Source: Cellulosimicrobium sp. ES-005 (GTDB lineage: Bacteria; Actinomycetota; Actinomycetes; Actinomycetales; Cellulomonadaceae). From it: a stretch of 64,000 nt of DNA. The notes beneath the pieces were generated by a model. It made no database searches. It was not told the origin of the DNA and was given only the letters and a program-made list of their open reading frames with translations. Positions 41,688 through 50,669 of this stretch are shown here, piece by piece. The stretch lies in the NCBI RefSeq assembly GCF_040448685.1, contig NZ_CP159290.1, positions 2,914,001 to 2,978,000 of the forward strand, read 5' to 3'. A program made the position numbers and the translations under genes. Numbering within the stretch: the stretch's first letter is position 1; each line of letters opens with the position of its first letter.

Positions 41688-42557
41688 TCAGGTGAGGTGG
41701 TCGAAGTCGCCGCGGACCCAGGCGGCGTGGCGCTGCGCGGAGCGGAGCACGACCTCTCGCGCGTCGGCCGGGACGACGCCCTCGAAGTTGTTGTAGAGCC
41801 GCTCGAACGGGCGCCGCGCGACGTGCTCGGCGACGCGCAGCACGACGGCGGCGGACAGCGGGATGCGGTTGGGGTAGGACCGCATGAAGCTGACGGACGT
41901 CCGGTCCGGGTTGGCGAAGATCGTGTCGCCGGACAGCAGCACGCCCCGGCCCTCCGCGCCGGCCGCCCAGTGCACGACGGCGCTCCCGGGGAAGTGGCCG
42001 CCCGGCTGCGACAGGACGATGCCGGGCAGCACCTCGCGCTCGCCGGTCCAGGTCTCGATGACCGGGTCCGGGCGCGCGACCCAGTGCGCGTCCGCCTCGG
42101 CGACGAGGACCGGGACGCCACCGAGGGCGCGGCTCCACGCGACCTGGACGCCGAACATGTGGGGGTGGCTCGCCGCGATCGCGACGACCGGGCCGAGCGC
42201 GCGCACCTGCTCGACGGCGTCGTCGTCCACGTAGCCGGGCGGGTCCCACAGGAGGTTGCCCGCCGGGGTGCGCACGATCTTGGCCTGCTGGCCGATGCCG
42301 ACGCTCGGCTCGCTCGACAGGCCGAACAGGTCGGGCTCGAGCTCCTCCAGCACGAGGCGCTCGCCGGCCGCGGCGAGCTCGGCGAGCGTCGTCCACGCCT
42401 GCCCGGTCGCGGGGACCCACTGGCGCTCGTCCGCGCAGATGGCGCACACGTCGGGTCGCTCGGCGTGCTCGACCGCGCACGTGCGGCAGATCCACCACTC
42501 CTCGCGGGATGCGGGAGCGTCGGGCGCGAGGGGCTCGGGGGACGGCGTCGTCGACAT
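41688..42557 (-). CDS. MBL-fold hydrolase with N-terminal zinc-ribbon-like segment
   Basis: 289 residues. An N-terminal knuckle WICRTCAVEHAERPDVCAIC (two CxxC pairs) resembles a rubredoxin-type metal site. The metallo-beta-lactamase fold follows, with ASHPHMFGVQVAW in place of the usual HxHxDH, PGGHFPGSAVVHW as a later His, and LLSGDTIFANPDRTSVSF as the Asp site. The degenerate first motif suggests an altered metal site. The start at 42557 is the second Met of the frame. Confidence 0.75.
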   Translation of the reverse strand: MSTTPSPEPLAPDAPASREEWWICRTCAVEHAERPDVCAICADERQWVPATGQAWTTLAELAAAGERLVLEELEPDLFGLSSEPSVGIGQQAKIVRTPAGNLLWDPPGYVDDDAVEQVRALGPVVAIAASHPHMFGVQVAWSRALGGVPVLVAEADAHWVARPDPVIETWTGEREVLPGIVLSQPGGHFPGSAVVHWAAGAEGRGVLLSGDTIFANPDRTSVSFMRSYPNRIPLSAAVVLRVAEHVARRPFERLYNNFEGVVPADAREVVLRSAQRHAAWVRGDFDHLT

Positions 42558-42657
42558 GGGCACAGGTCTACCGTGACCCGCCGACACGCGTCACCCGTCA
42601 CCCGGCACCCGGGCGCCGACGCACCAGGGCATCCGGCACCTGCGAGACTGGCCGCCC

Positions 42658-43176
42658 ATGATCGCCACCGTCCTCGTCGCGCACCCCTGGCTGTCGCCGC
42701 TCGCCCTCCTCGTCCTCGTCGTGGCGGGTCCGCTCGTGGGCGCGTGGCTGGCGGGCCGCCGACCGCTCGCGTGGGTGCTGTTCGGCGTCTCGCTGCTCCC
42801 GGTGCTCCTGCTGACCCTCGTGCCGGTCGACCGCGAGCTCTTCGCGGTGTGCACCGTGAGCTGGTCGCTGCCGACCCCGGGTCGGGTCGAGCTCCTCGCG
42901 AACGTGGTGCTGTTCGTGCCGCCGGTGCTGCTCGCCGCGGTCGCGCTGGGCAGGCCCCTCGCCGCGCTCCTCGGCGGCGTCGTCGCCTCCGCGCTCGTCG
43001 AGGTGGTCCAGGCGCTCGTCCCGGCGCTCGGGCGGTCGTGCGACACGAACGACTGGCTCTCCAACTCGATCGGGGCGCTGCTCGGCGCGGTCCTCGCCGT
43101 GGTCGCGCTCCGGCTCGCGGCCCGCCGGGAGCGCGCGACGAACCCGGGCTCGGTCCCCACCGCGCGCCGGTCCTGA
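42658..43176 (+). CDS. VanZ-like membrane protein
   Basis: 172 residues. Four to five hydrophobic helices, with VELLANVVLFVPPVLLAAV and VEVVQALVPALGRSCDTNDW plus LSNSIGALLGAVLAVV, the typical VanZ signature (NxxLF, VE.xQ, D..DxxxN.xG). VanZ proteins contribute to low-level teicoplanin resistance in one case; most have no known role. It stands alone. Confidence 0.85.
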   Translation: MIATVLVAHPWLSPLALLVLVVAGPLVGAWLAGRRPLAWVLFGVSLLPVLLLTLVPVDRELFAVCTVSWSLPTPGRVELLANVVLFVPPVLLAAVALGRPLAALLGGVVASALVEVVQALVPALGRSCDTNDWLSNSIGALLGAVLAVVALRLAARRERATNPGSVPTARRS

Positions 43177-43221
43177 GGAGCGACCCCGGGATCGACGACG
43201 GACCGGGCTCCGACACGACCG

Positions 43222-43235
43222 TGGGAACGCTTCCA
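43222..43235. promoter_or_regulatory. LacI-type operator upstream of the LacI gene
   Basis: TGGGAACGCTTCCA is an imperfect palindrome centred on CG, the form bound by LacI/GalR proteins, located 78 bp before the regulator's ATG. Confidence 0.55.
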
Positions 43236-43312
43236 CCGACGGCCCTCCGCGGGTTAGCGTGGTGCTCCGGGCGCCGCCCGTCATCGCCGACCGGACCGCC
43301 CAGGAGATCGCC

Positions 43313-44287
43313 ATGCCGCCCACCACGCTCAACGACGTCGCCGCGGCGGCCCGCGTCTCGCGGTCCACGGCCTCGCGCGTCGTGCGCGGCACGGGCCCCG
43401 TCTCCGATGCGGCGCGCCGTGCCGTCCTCGCCGCCGTCGAGGAGCTCGGGTACGTCCCGCACCCCGGTGCGCGGTCGCTCGCGAGCGGGCGCGGCGAGCG
43501 CGTCGTGGTCGCGGTCGGGTCGCCGTCCGCGGACCTGCTGGGCGACCCCTACGTCGCGCGCGTCGTCGCGGCGGCCAGCCGCGCGGCCGACACCCAGGGC
43601 GTCGGCGTGGCGCTGCGCTGGCTCGGGCCCGACCCGCGCGACGAGCTGGCCCGTCTTGCGCGCGACCCCGGCGTGGGCGGCGTGCTGCTCGTCGACTACT
43701 CCGCGGAGGTGCTCGCGAGCGTGCCGCGCGCGCTCGTCGACCGCGTGGCGGCGATCGGCCCCGCCGACGGGCGCGTGCCCTCGTACGACGTCGACGCCGC
43801 GGCCGGGATCGCCGCGCTCGTCGAGCACGTGCTCGCCGACGGGCGCCGCGACGTCGTCATGCTCACCGGCCCCGGCTGGCTCCCGGGCGCGCGGCGCGCG
43901 GTCGAGGCGTACGACGCCGTCGTGCGCGCGGCCGGGCTCCCGCACCGCGTCGTGGCCGCCGACCTCACGTCCCTCGCGGGTGCGGAGGCGGCGCGCGAGG
44001 CCCGCCGGCGCTGGCCCGGCGTGGACGCGCTCGTCGCGATGAGCGACACGCTCGCCGTCGGCGCGATGCGCGCGCTCGCGGAGGACGGCGTCCGCGTGCC
44101 CGACGACGTCGCGGTCACCGGGTTCGACGACCAGCCCTTCGCGGCGCAGGCCGGGCCGGGCCTGACGACCGCGACCCACCCCGTCGAGCGGATCGCGGCC
44201 GCGGCGACGGCAGCCCTGCTGGACCGCCGCCGGCGCGACGACGAGCGCACGTTCCCGTCCGTCGTCGTCCGCCGCACGAGCGCCTGA
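43313..44287 (+). CDS. LacI-family transcriptional regulator
   Basis: 324 residues. The DNA-binding head is TLNDVAAAARVSRSTASRVV with hinge helix PHPGARSLASGR; the periplasmic-binding-protein-like core includes VDALVAMSDTLAVGAMRALA and DDVAVTGFDDQPFAAQAGPG. AGGAG precedes the ATG. The palindrome at 43222-43235 suggests autoregulation. No sugar-use genes are adjacent, so targets may be elsewhere. Confidence 0.9.
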   Translation: MPPTTLNDVAAAARVSRSTASRVVRGTGPVSDAARRAVLAAVEELGYVPHPGARSLASGRGERVVVAVGSPSADLLGDPYVARVVAAASRAADTQGVGVALRWLGPDPRDELARLARDPGVGGVLLVDYSAEVLASVPRALVDRVAAIGPADGRVPSYDVDAAAGIAALVEHVLADGRRDVVMLTGPGWLPGARRAVEAYDAVVRAAGLPHRVVAADLTSLAGAEAAREARRRWPGVDALVAMSDTLAVGAMRALAEDGVRVPDDVAVTGFDDQPFAAQAGPGLTTATHPVERIAAAATAALLDRRRRDDERTFPSVVVRRTSA

Positions 44288-44399
44288 GCGGAACCTCGGG
44301 CAGACGTCGGATCCGGTCGTCGGCGCCGAGCCCGCCGCGCGCGCAGTAGGGTCGGCTCGCGCCGCCGACGGGCGGCCGCACGAGCACCCGGGGGGAACC

Positions 44400-44900
44400 A
44401 TGACGCTGCAGCCCGACCTGCCCACCGCCGGTACGCCGGTCCCGCCGGTCGCGAGCCCGACCCGGCGTCGCGGGCGCCCGGTCCTCGTCCTCTCGCTCGT
44501 CCTCGTCCTCGTCGTCGCCGCCGCGCTCGTCGTCTACCTCACCGTCCGCCCGCGCCTCGCCCGCGAGGCGAACATCGAGGACGTGGCGACGGCGTTCGAG
44601 GCCTGCGATCTCGACTTCACGGGCGCGACCCTCGACCCGGACAACGGGTCGATCGACTTCGGCGCGGTGGAGGCGGCGACCGGGCCCGGCGGGTTGGGCA
44701 CGACCTGGGACGACGTCGAGTGCGTGGGCGACGCGCTCGGGATGCCGGCCGAGCACCTCTCCCGGCTCCAGGAGCCGGGCAGCGGGTTCGACACGGAGGA
44801 GCTCCGCTGGGACGTGTACATGGTGCTGCGCCTCCAGGGTGACGGGGACACCCACGTGTCGCTGTACCACGACTGGCAGGCGCCCGCCTACGGCGACTGA
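44400..44900 (+). CDS. Single-pass membrane-anchored hypothetical protein
   Basis: 166 residues. Pro-rich cytoplasmic start, basic patch TRRRGRP, one helix VLVLSLVLVLVVAAALVVYL, and an outer domain with two Cys (FEACDLDFTGATL, VECVGDALGMP) that could pair. A good GGGGGA-type ribosome binding site precedes the ATG. Topology predicts an exposed soluble domain of about 110 residues. No family recognised. Confidence 0.65.
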   Translation: MTLQPDLPTAGTPVPPVASPTRRRGRPVLVLSLVLVLVVAAALVVYLTVRPRLAREANIEDVATAFEACDLDFTGATLDPDNGSIDFGAVEAATGPGGLGTTWDDVECVGDALGMPAEHLSRLQEPGSGFDTEELRWDVYMVLRLQGDGDTHVSLYHDWQAPAYGD

Positions 44901-45038
44901 GGGTCACGGCCCAGCGCCGGGAGCCGATCACGACGCCGGCCCCGACGCCCACCGCCCCGGGCTTCCTCCTGCGCCCGCCGGACGGACGTGGCAGCATCGC
45001 GCGTGGTCGCTGCGGACGATCCGGACGGAGGGGACGGG

Positions 45039-46076
45039 ATGGGACTGGACGTCGACGGGGTCGAGCAGGAGGTCGCGACCGGGTCCCTCCCGGGGTGGGA
45101 CCGCGTCGAGGAGCACGTGCGCGCGGCCCACGAGCGGTACCGCGCGCACGACGACGGTGCTGTCGCCGACTACATCCCCGTCCTCGCCGAGGCGGACCCG
45201 GCTCTGTTCGGGGTGTGCGTCGCCGAGTCGGGCGGGGCGGTCCACGCCGTGGGCGACGCCGACGTCGAGTTCTCCGTCCAGTCGATCTCCAAGGCGTTCG
45301 TCTACGCGCTCGTCTGCGAGGCCTACGGCCACGAGGGGGTGCTCGAACGGGTCGGGGTGGACAACACGGGCCTCGCCTTCAACTCGGTGATGGCGGTCGA
45401 GCTCCACGACGGCCACCCGCGCAACCCCATGGTCAACGCGGGCGCGCTCGCGACCACGGCCCTCATGCCCGGCTCGTCCTTCGCCGAGCAGTGGGAGAAC
45501 GTGCGGACCGGCCTGTCCCGTTTCGCCGGTCGGTCGCTCGAGCTCGACGGGGTCGTGTACCGATCGGAGTCGGCGACGAACATGCGCAACAAGGCGATCG
45601 CGCGGCTCCTGGAGAGCTACGGACGAATCGAGGTCGACCCGCTGGAGGTCGTCGACGTCTACACCAAGCAGTGCGCGCTGCGCGTGAGCGCGCGCGACCT
45701 CGCCGTCATGGGCGCGACCCTCGCGGACGGCGGGGTCAACCCGGTCACGGGCGAGCGCGTGGTCTCCGCGCAGGTCTGCCGCGACACGCTCGCGGTGCTC
45801 GCCGCGACGGGCATGTACGAGCGGTCCGGGGAGTGGCTGTTCGAGATCGGCCTGCCGGCCAAGTCCGGCGTGGCCGGGGGCATCGTCGCGGTCGCCCCCG
45901 GCAAGGGGGCGATCGGCACGTTCTCACCGCCGCTCGACCCGGCCGGGAACAGCGTGCGCGGCCAGCGTGCGACCGCGTACCTCTCGCGGACGCTCGGCCT
46001 CAACCTCTTCGCGTCCTCCCCGCACGTCCCCGTGACGACCACTCGCCCGACCGAGAGAAGGGACGCCGCCCTGTGA
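45039..46076 (+). CDS. glsA: Glutaminase (GlsA type)
   Basis: 345 residues from the ATG at 45039, chosen for GGAGGGG six nt upstream. The beta-lactamase-like Ser/Lys pair is in EFSVQSISKAFVYALVCEAY, and LHDGHPRNPMVNAGALATTA, VVYRSESATNMRNKAIARLL and LFEIGLPAKSGVAGGIVAVA are further conserved blocks. It hydrolyses glutamine to glutamate and ammonia. Its stop overlaps the start of an MFS exporter by 4 nt, so the two are co-translated, an unusual pairing. Confidence 0.92.
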   Translation: MGLDVDGVEQEVATGSLPGWDRVEEHVRAAHERYRAHDDGAVADYIPVLAEADPALFGVCVAESGGAVHAVGDADVEFSVQSISKAFVYALVCEAYGHEGVLERVGVDNTGLAFNSVMAVELHDGHPRNPMVNAGALATTALMPGSSFAEQWENVRTGLSRFAGRSLELDGVVYRSESATNMRNKAIARLLESYGRIEVDPLEVVDVYTKQCALRVSARDLAVMGATLADGGVNPVTGERVVSAQVCRDTLAVLAATGMYERSGEWLFEIGLPAKSGVAGGIVAVAPGKGAIGTFSPPLDPAGNSVRGQRATAYLSRTLGLNLFASSPHVPVTTTRPTERRDAAL

Positions 46077-47713
46077 GCACCCGAGACGCCGTCGACGCCA
46101 CCGCCGCACCGGCGACCGAGGACCGTCGGTCGTGGGTGCCGATGGTCGGCCTGTTCCTCGCCCAGGTCCTCATGTCGTTCAACGTCGCGGCGCTGCCCGT
46201 GTCGCTGGGCGGGATGGTGGAGGACTTCGGCGTCCCGCCGACCGTCGCGAGCACGACGATCGTCGTCTACGGCCTCGCGGTCGCCGCGCTCGTCATGACC
46301 GGGGCGAAGCTGGGGCAGCGGATCGGGTGGGTCGCGATCTTCCGGGTCGTCGTGGCGACGTTCGCCGGCTCGGCGCTGCTCATGATCCTCTCGCCGACCG
46401 TCGCGTGGGCCATCGCGGGCCAGGCCGTCGCGGGCGCCTCGGCCGCGATCATCGTGCCCGCGCTCGTCGCCCTCATCGCGGAGAACTACCGCGGGCCCCA
46501 GCAGGCGACGGCGATCGGCTCGCTGGGCTCGGCGCGCGCGGTGTCCGGCATGAGCGCGTTCTTCATCGGCGGCGCGCTCGGGACGCTCATCGGCTGGCGA
46601 CCCACCTTCGGCATCGTCCTCGCGCTCGCCGTCGTCGTCTTCGTGCTCAGCTTCCGGCTCCGGTCCGACGCGGGCGACCCCGGCATCCGCATCGACCTCG
46701 TGGCCGCGGTGCTCATCGGCGTGGCCGTCGTGGCGCTCACCCTCGGCTTCAACAACCTCAACGCCTGGGGACTGTTCTTCGCCGCGCCGGGCGCCCCGTT
46801 CGACCTGGTCGGCGTCTCGCCCGCACCCGTGCTCGTCCTGCTCGGCATCGTGCTCGGGCAGGCGTTCTTCTGGTGGACGCGGCGCCGGACCGCCGCCGGC
46901 AAGGTCCCGCTCGTCGACCTGTCCGTCCTCGCACGGCCCAGCGAACGAGCGGCGGTCTACGCGATGTTCGTCGTGGTCGCCCTCGAGGCCGCGCTGAACT
47001 TCACCGTGCCGCTGTACATCCAGATCGTGCAGGGCCGCACGCCGTTCGACACGGCGCTCGCGATGATGCCGTTCAACCTCACCGTGTTCGTCACCGCGAC
47101 GCTCGTCGTGCGCTTCTACCGGCGCTACCCGCCGCGCACGATCGGGGTCTTCGGCTTCACCCTGACGACCGCCGCGCTGCTCTGGCTGTCGTTCGTCGTG
47201 ACGAACAACTGGGAGACGCTGCCCACGATCCTCGGCCTCGTCGTCTTCGGGATCGGTCAGGGTGCGCTCGTGACGCTCGTGTTCAACGTGCTCGTCACGG
47301 CGGCGCCCAAGACCCTCGCGGGCGACGTCGGCTCGATCCGCGGCACGACGCAGAACCTCGCCTCGGCGGTCGGCACGGCGCTCGCGGGGGCTCTGCTCGT
47401 GACGATCCTGTCGTTCAGCGTCGGGCGCGCCGTCGTCGAGCACCCCGAGCTGCCGCCGTCGCTCGTCGCCCAGGTCGACCTCGACACCGTCAACTTCGTG
47501 AGCAACGACGACCTGCGCACGGTCCTCGCGGGCACCGACGCGACGCCCGCCCAGGTGGACGCCGCCGTCGCGCTCAACGAGGACGCGCGCCTCGGGACGC
47601 TGAAGATCGGCCTCCTCGTCCTGGCCGCGGTCAGCGCGACGGCGATCCTCCCCGCGAGCCGCCTGCCGCGCTACCGGCCCGACGAGATCCCCGACCCCGC
47701 GCCCGCCCGGTAG
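46073..47713 (+). CDS. DHA2-type MFS transporter coupled to glutaminase
   Basis: 546 residues with about 14 hydrophobic segments: MVGLFLAQVLMSFNVAALPV, GAKLGQRIGWVAIFRVVVAT (motif A-like), and LALAVVVFVLSFRLRSD. A hydrophilic stretch near residues 455-520 (DLDTVNFVSNDDLRTVLAGT) sits before the last helix. It overlaps the glutaminase gene, so its substrate may be related to glutamine, glutamate or ammonium, or it may export a compound whose producer is protected by glutaminase. Substrate not determined. Confidence 0.82.
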   Translation: MSTRDAVDATAAPATEDRRSWVPMVGLFLAQVLMSFNVAALPVSLGGMVEDFGVPPTVASTTIVVYGLAVAALVMTGAKLGQRIGWVAIFRVVVATFAGSALLMILSPTVAWAIAGQAVAGASAAIIVPALVALIAENYRGPQQATAIGSLGSARAVSGMSAFFIGGALGTLIGWRPTFGIVLALAVVVFVLSFRLRSDAGDPGIRIDLVAAVLIGVAVVALTLGFNNLNAWGLFFAAPGAPFDLVGVSPAPVLVLLGIVLGQAFFWWTRRRTAAGKVPLVDLSVLARPSERAAVYAMFVVVALEAALNFTVPLYIQIVQGRTPFDTALAMMPFNLTVFVTATLVVRFYRRYPPRTIGVFGFTLTTAALLWLSFVVTNNWETLPTILGLVVFGIGQGALVTLVFNVLVTAAPKTLAGDVGSIRGTTQNLASAVGTALAGALLVTILSFSVGRAVVEHPELPPSLVAQVDLDTVNFVSNDDLRTVLAGTDATPAQVDAAVALNEDARLGTLKIGLLVLAAVSATAILPASRLPRYRPDEIPDPAPAR

Positions 47714-47717
47714 CCCG

Positions 47718-48887
47718 CTACGCCTCGCGGCCTCCGGCGCCGTCGGGCCCGTCGGCGGAGCGGTGGGCACCGCGACCCGACTCCTGACCGGGGCCGCCGT
47801 CCCGGGTCTCGGCGTCCGCGGAGCGCCCGCCGCTCCGGCGCAGCGCACGGGCCTGCTCGACCGCCTCGTCGCGCTTGGCCGCCTTCTTGTCGCTCGCGCG
47901 CGTGTCCCGCGGCGGGAGCTGGAGGCGCTCCTCGGCCTCGAGCCCGCCCTGGAGCTCGCGGCTGCGCTCGACCTCCGCGTCGAGCTCGGCGCCGAGCAGG
48001 AGGGCGAGGTTCGTGATCCACAGCCAGAGCAGGAAGATGATGACGCCGGCGAGAGTCCCGTACGTCGCGCCGTAGCTGCTGAGGCCGCTGCCCAGGTAGA
48101 GCCCGAACGCGGCGGACGCCAGCGCCCACACGAGGATCGCGAGGAGCGCCCCGGGGCTGACCCACCGGAAGCGCGGCTGCTTCACGTTCGGCGTGAGGTG
48201 GTACAGCAGCGCGACGAGGACCACCACGAGCAGGAGCGCGACCGGCCACTTCACGACCTGCCACACGGCGATCGCGGTGTCCCCGAGGCCCACGAGCTCG
48301 CCCACCTGGCGCGCGATCGGTCCGGAGAGCACGAGGCTCGCGACGACGAGCGCCGCGAGAACCACCACGACGACCGTCACGCCGAGCATGACGGGCCGCA
48401 GCTTCCAGATCGGGCGCCCCTCCTCGACCTCGTAGATGCGGTTCATCGACCGGCCGAACGCCCCGACGTAGCCCGACGCGGACCACAGGGCCAGCACGAC
48501 ACCGATGACCAGCGCCCACCCGGCCTTGTCGGTGTCGGCGGCCTGCTCGACGAGCGGCTCGATCATGCTCAGCGTGGTGGACGGCACGACCCCCTCGACG
48601 CTCGTCAGGACCGAGTCGACCGCCTTCTCGCCGTCGCCCACGAGCCCGAGGATCGACACGAGCGCCAGGAGCGCGGGCGCGGAGGCGAGCACGGCGTAGT
48701 ACGTGAGGGCCGCGGCGAGGTCGGTGCACTGGTCGTCCAGGAACTCGCGCACCGCGCCCTTGAGCGCCAACCCCCACGACGGCTTGTGCAGGTCGGTGGG
48801 GGAGCCCGGCTTGCGCTCGGGGGCAGGCCCGGCCTCGGCGTCCGCCGCGGTTTCGGACGCGCGGCGTCCGCTGCTGCTCTCGGTCAT
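47718..48887 (-). CDS. YihY/BrkB-family membrane protein
   Basis: 389 residues. Six hydrophobic helices, the first marked by CTDLAAALTYYAVLASAPAL, later GWALVIGVVLALWSASGYVG and GVIIFLLWLWITNLALLLGA, the last being the most conserved family block. Both ends are charged and low-complexity (C-terminal 75 residues rich in Arg, Ala, Glu). The family was once annotated as RNase BN in error; its function is unknown. GAGGAGGCC is a strong ribosome binding site. Confidence 0.87.
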   Translation of the reverse strand: MTESSSGRRASETAADAEAGPAPERKPGSPTDLHKPSWGLALKGAVREFLDDQCTDLAAALTYYAVLASAPALLALVSILGLVGDGEKAVDSVLTSVEGVVPSTTLSMIEPLVEQAADTDKAGWALVIGVVLALWSASGYVGAFGRSMNRIYEVEEGRPIWKLRPVMLGVTVVVVVLAALVVASLVLSGPIARQVGELVGLGDTAIAVWQVVKWPVALLLVVVLVALLYHLTPNVKQPRFRWVSPGALLAILVWALASAAFGLYLGSGLSSYGATYGTLAGVIIFLLWLWITNLALLLGAELDAEVERSRELQGGLEAEERLQLPPRDTRASDKKAAKRDEAVEQARALRRSGGRSADAETRDGGPGQESGRGAHRSADGPDGAGGREA

Positions 48888-49239
48888 GGCGGCCTCCTCG
48901 GTGGGCGTCGCCTCGGCGCACGACGCTCGCGTCGGCGGACCGGCCTCGCGGCCCGTCCCGGACCCTCACCACGCTCGGGGCGCCCGGCTGCACCCGCAAG
49001 CCGGGGACGGTCAGTGCGAAGTGCCCGCACGCTCCCCGCTGTGCCAGGTGAAGGCGACGGCGTGGGGCGGGTCCCAGCGCGTGACGCGGCCCGCTCGGCG
49101 GTGAAGACGCCGAACGCGCGCTCCGGCGGGCCGGGACGGCGAGGGTCGTGACGAGCGGTGCGGTCGTCGCGGTCATGAGGTCCTCGCGACGGGTGCGTCC
49201 TGTCGACCGTGGCCCCGATGCGCGAGCAGGCAGCCGCGG
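48888..49239. other. 352-bp interval without an intact gene
   Basis: Between the YihY gene and the LacI gene. Apart from the decayed SRPBCC gene (49011-49176, minus strand) I see no coding region, repeat or convincing promoter. The part 48900-49010 is GC-rich with no recognisable content. Confidence 0.6.
49011..49176 (-). pseudogene. Decayed SRPBCC/AHSA1-like gene
   Basis: From an ATG at 49176, three short pieces in three frames resemble an activator-of-Hsp90-like (SRPBCC) protein in the right order: APLVTTLAVP, then PPERAFGVFTAERAA, then RVTRWDPPHAVAFTWHSGER, stopping at 49011. At least two frameshifts and a large loss of the C-terminal half are needed to explain it. Inferred from motif order only. 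Confidence 0.5.
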
Positions 49240-50391
49240 CTACGGCGCGGCCGCGGTCGACCGCCGCTCGACCAGCGCGACGTCGATGCGGGTAACGCCG
49301 GTGGGTCGGTCGGCCAGCTCGTCGCGGGCTGCGTCCTGGGCGGGCCGCCGCGGTCGCGACGCACCGTCGTCGAGCGCGTCCAGGAGCAGGTCCGCCGCGG
49401 TGCGCCCCTTGAGCGCGGTGTCCTGCGCGACCGTCGTGAGCGGCGGGTCGACGTAGCGCGCGATCTCCGCGTCGTCGAACCCGACGACCGACACCTCGCC
49501 CGGCACACGGACCCCGGCCTGGGTCAGCCCGCGCGAGATCCCGGCGGCGAGGACGTCCGCCGTGGCGAACACCGCCGTCGCGCCGGGATGACTGGCCGCG
49601 ACGCGCGCGGCCGCGTCGAGGCCGTCGTCGTACGTCGTGTTCGCCGGTACGACATGCAGCACGACGCCGTCCCCCGCCTCGCCACGGACCACGTCCTGCG
49701 CCGCTCGCTCCTCCCGGGTGTGACGGTCGGGCGCGCTCGGCTCGGCCGCGTCGGCCGGGTCGAGCCCGAGCCCCGCGCGGAAGCCGGCGAGGCGCTCGCG
49801 GACGACCTGGCTCGTCGTGCCCACGGGCCCGCACAGCACGACCTCGCGGTGACCCAGGGCGCGCAGGTGCTCGCCCGCGAGCCGCCCGCCCTCGAAGTCG
49901 TCGGCGCGCACGGTCGCGGCACCGGGGGCGTCCACGTAGGTGTCGACGACGACGGCGGGCACGCCCCGCGGCAGGTCGAGCGTCGCGAGCTCGTCGTCGG
50001 TGAACCCCATGACGACGATCCCGTCGAGGTTCCAGCGCTGGACGGAGTCGAGCACGTCGCGGTGGTGCGTGACGCCCCGCAGCATGAGGTGGTGGTCGCG
50101 CTCGCGCAGGCGCGCCTCGACGGCCCCGGCGACGGCGACGTCGTGCGGGCTGCCGAGCAGGCTGCCGCCGTCGGCGCGGTCGGGTAGCAGCAGGCCGACG
50201 AGGCGGGTGCGCCGCGCGGCGAGGCTCTGCGCCGGACCGTTGGGCACGTAGCCCCGCGCGGCGACGATGCGCTCGACCTCGCGGGCCGTCGCGGGGGAGA
50301 CGCGGCCGAGGTTGCCGTTCACCACGTTGGAGACGGTCATGACGGACACGCCCGCCTCGCGGGCGATGTCCTTGAGCGTGACGCGGGCCAT
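49240..50391 (-). CDS. LacI-family regulator of the alpha-glucan locus
   Basis: 383 residues. DNA-binding head TLKDIAREAGVSVMTVSNVV, hinge PNGPAQSLAARRTR, sugar-binding core LDGIVVMGFTDDELATLDLP and EVSVVGFDDAEIARYVDPPL. The region 225-250 has an Asp/Arg-rich insertion. It is divergent from the sugar-binding lipoprotein, GH87 and GH31 genes, and palindromes with central CG lie between them (50511-50547). It most likely represses the locus and itself until a glucan-derived oligosaccharide binds. Confidence 0.9.
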   Translation of the reverse strand: MARVTLKDIAREAGVSVMTVSNVVNGNLGRVSPATAREVERIVAARGYVPNGPAQSLAARRTRLVGLLLPDRADGGSLLGSPHDVAVAGAVEARLRERDHHLMLRGVTHHRDVLDSVQRWNLDGIVVMGFTDDELATLDLPRGVPAVVVDTYVDAPGAATVRADDFEGGRLAGEHLRALGHREVVLCGPVGTTSQVVRERLAGFRAGLGLDPADAAEPSAPDRHTREERAAQDVVRGEAGDGVVLHVVPANTTYDDGLDAAARVAASHPGATAVFATADVLAAGISRGLTQAGVRVPGEVSVVGFDDAEIARYVDPPLTTVAQDTALKGRTAADLLLDALDDGASRPRRPAQDAARDELADRPTGVTRIDVALVERRSTAAAP

Positions 50392-50499
50392 CGTCGGCGC
50401 GGCTCCTTCGGTCGTGGGCGGGGCGCGGGTCGGCCCGAGGGTCGACGGTAGCGGCGACGGCGTCCGGGCACCGTGACCAACTCGTGACCGGTCGGTCGC

Positions 50500-50547
50500 T
50501 TGACGCCGATCCTAAGCGCGTTTAGCGTTAAACGTATACCGCTAAAC
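50500..50547 (+). promoter_or_regulatory. Promoter with overlapping LacI operators
   Basis: TTGACG (50500-50505) and TAGCGT (50523-50528) with a 17-bp spacer form a good promoter for the lipoprotein gene. GTTTAGCGTTAAAC (50520-50533), a LacI-type palindrome centred on CG, covers the -10. A half site, CGCTAAAC (50540-50547), is an exact inverted copy of GTTTAGCG (50520-50527), and CTAAGCGCGTTTAG (50512-50525) is a second near-palindrome. Binding here would block transcription. Confidence 0.65.
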
Positions 50548-50669
50548 CTGCACTGCTCACGGTGGGGACGGCGACCGACGGGACGTACCGGCGGCGTCGA
50601 GGGGCAGCGCGTTCCCGACACCCAGCAGACGCGGGCATCATGGCCCGGAGTCCTCAGCGAGGAGAGACG

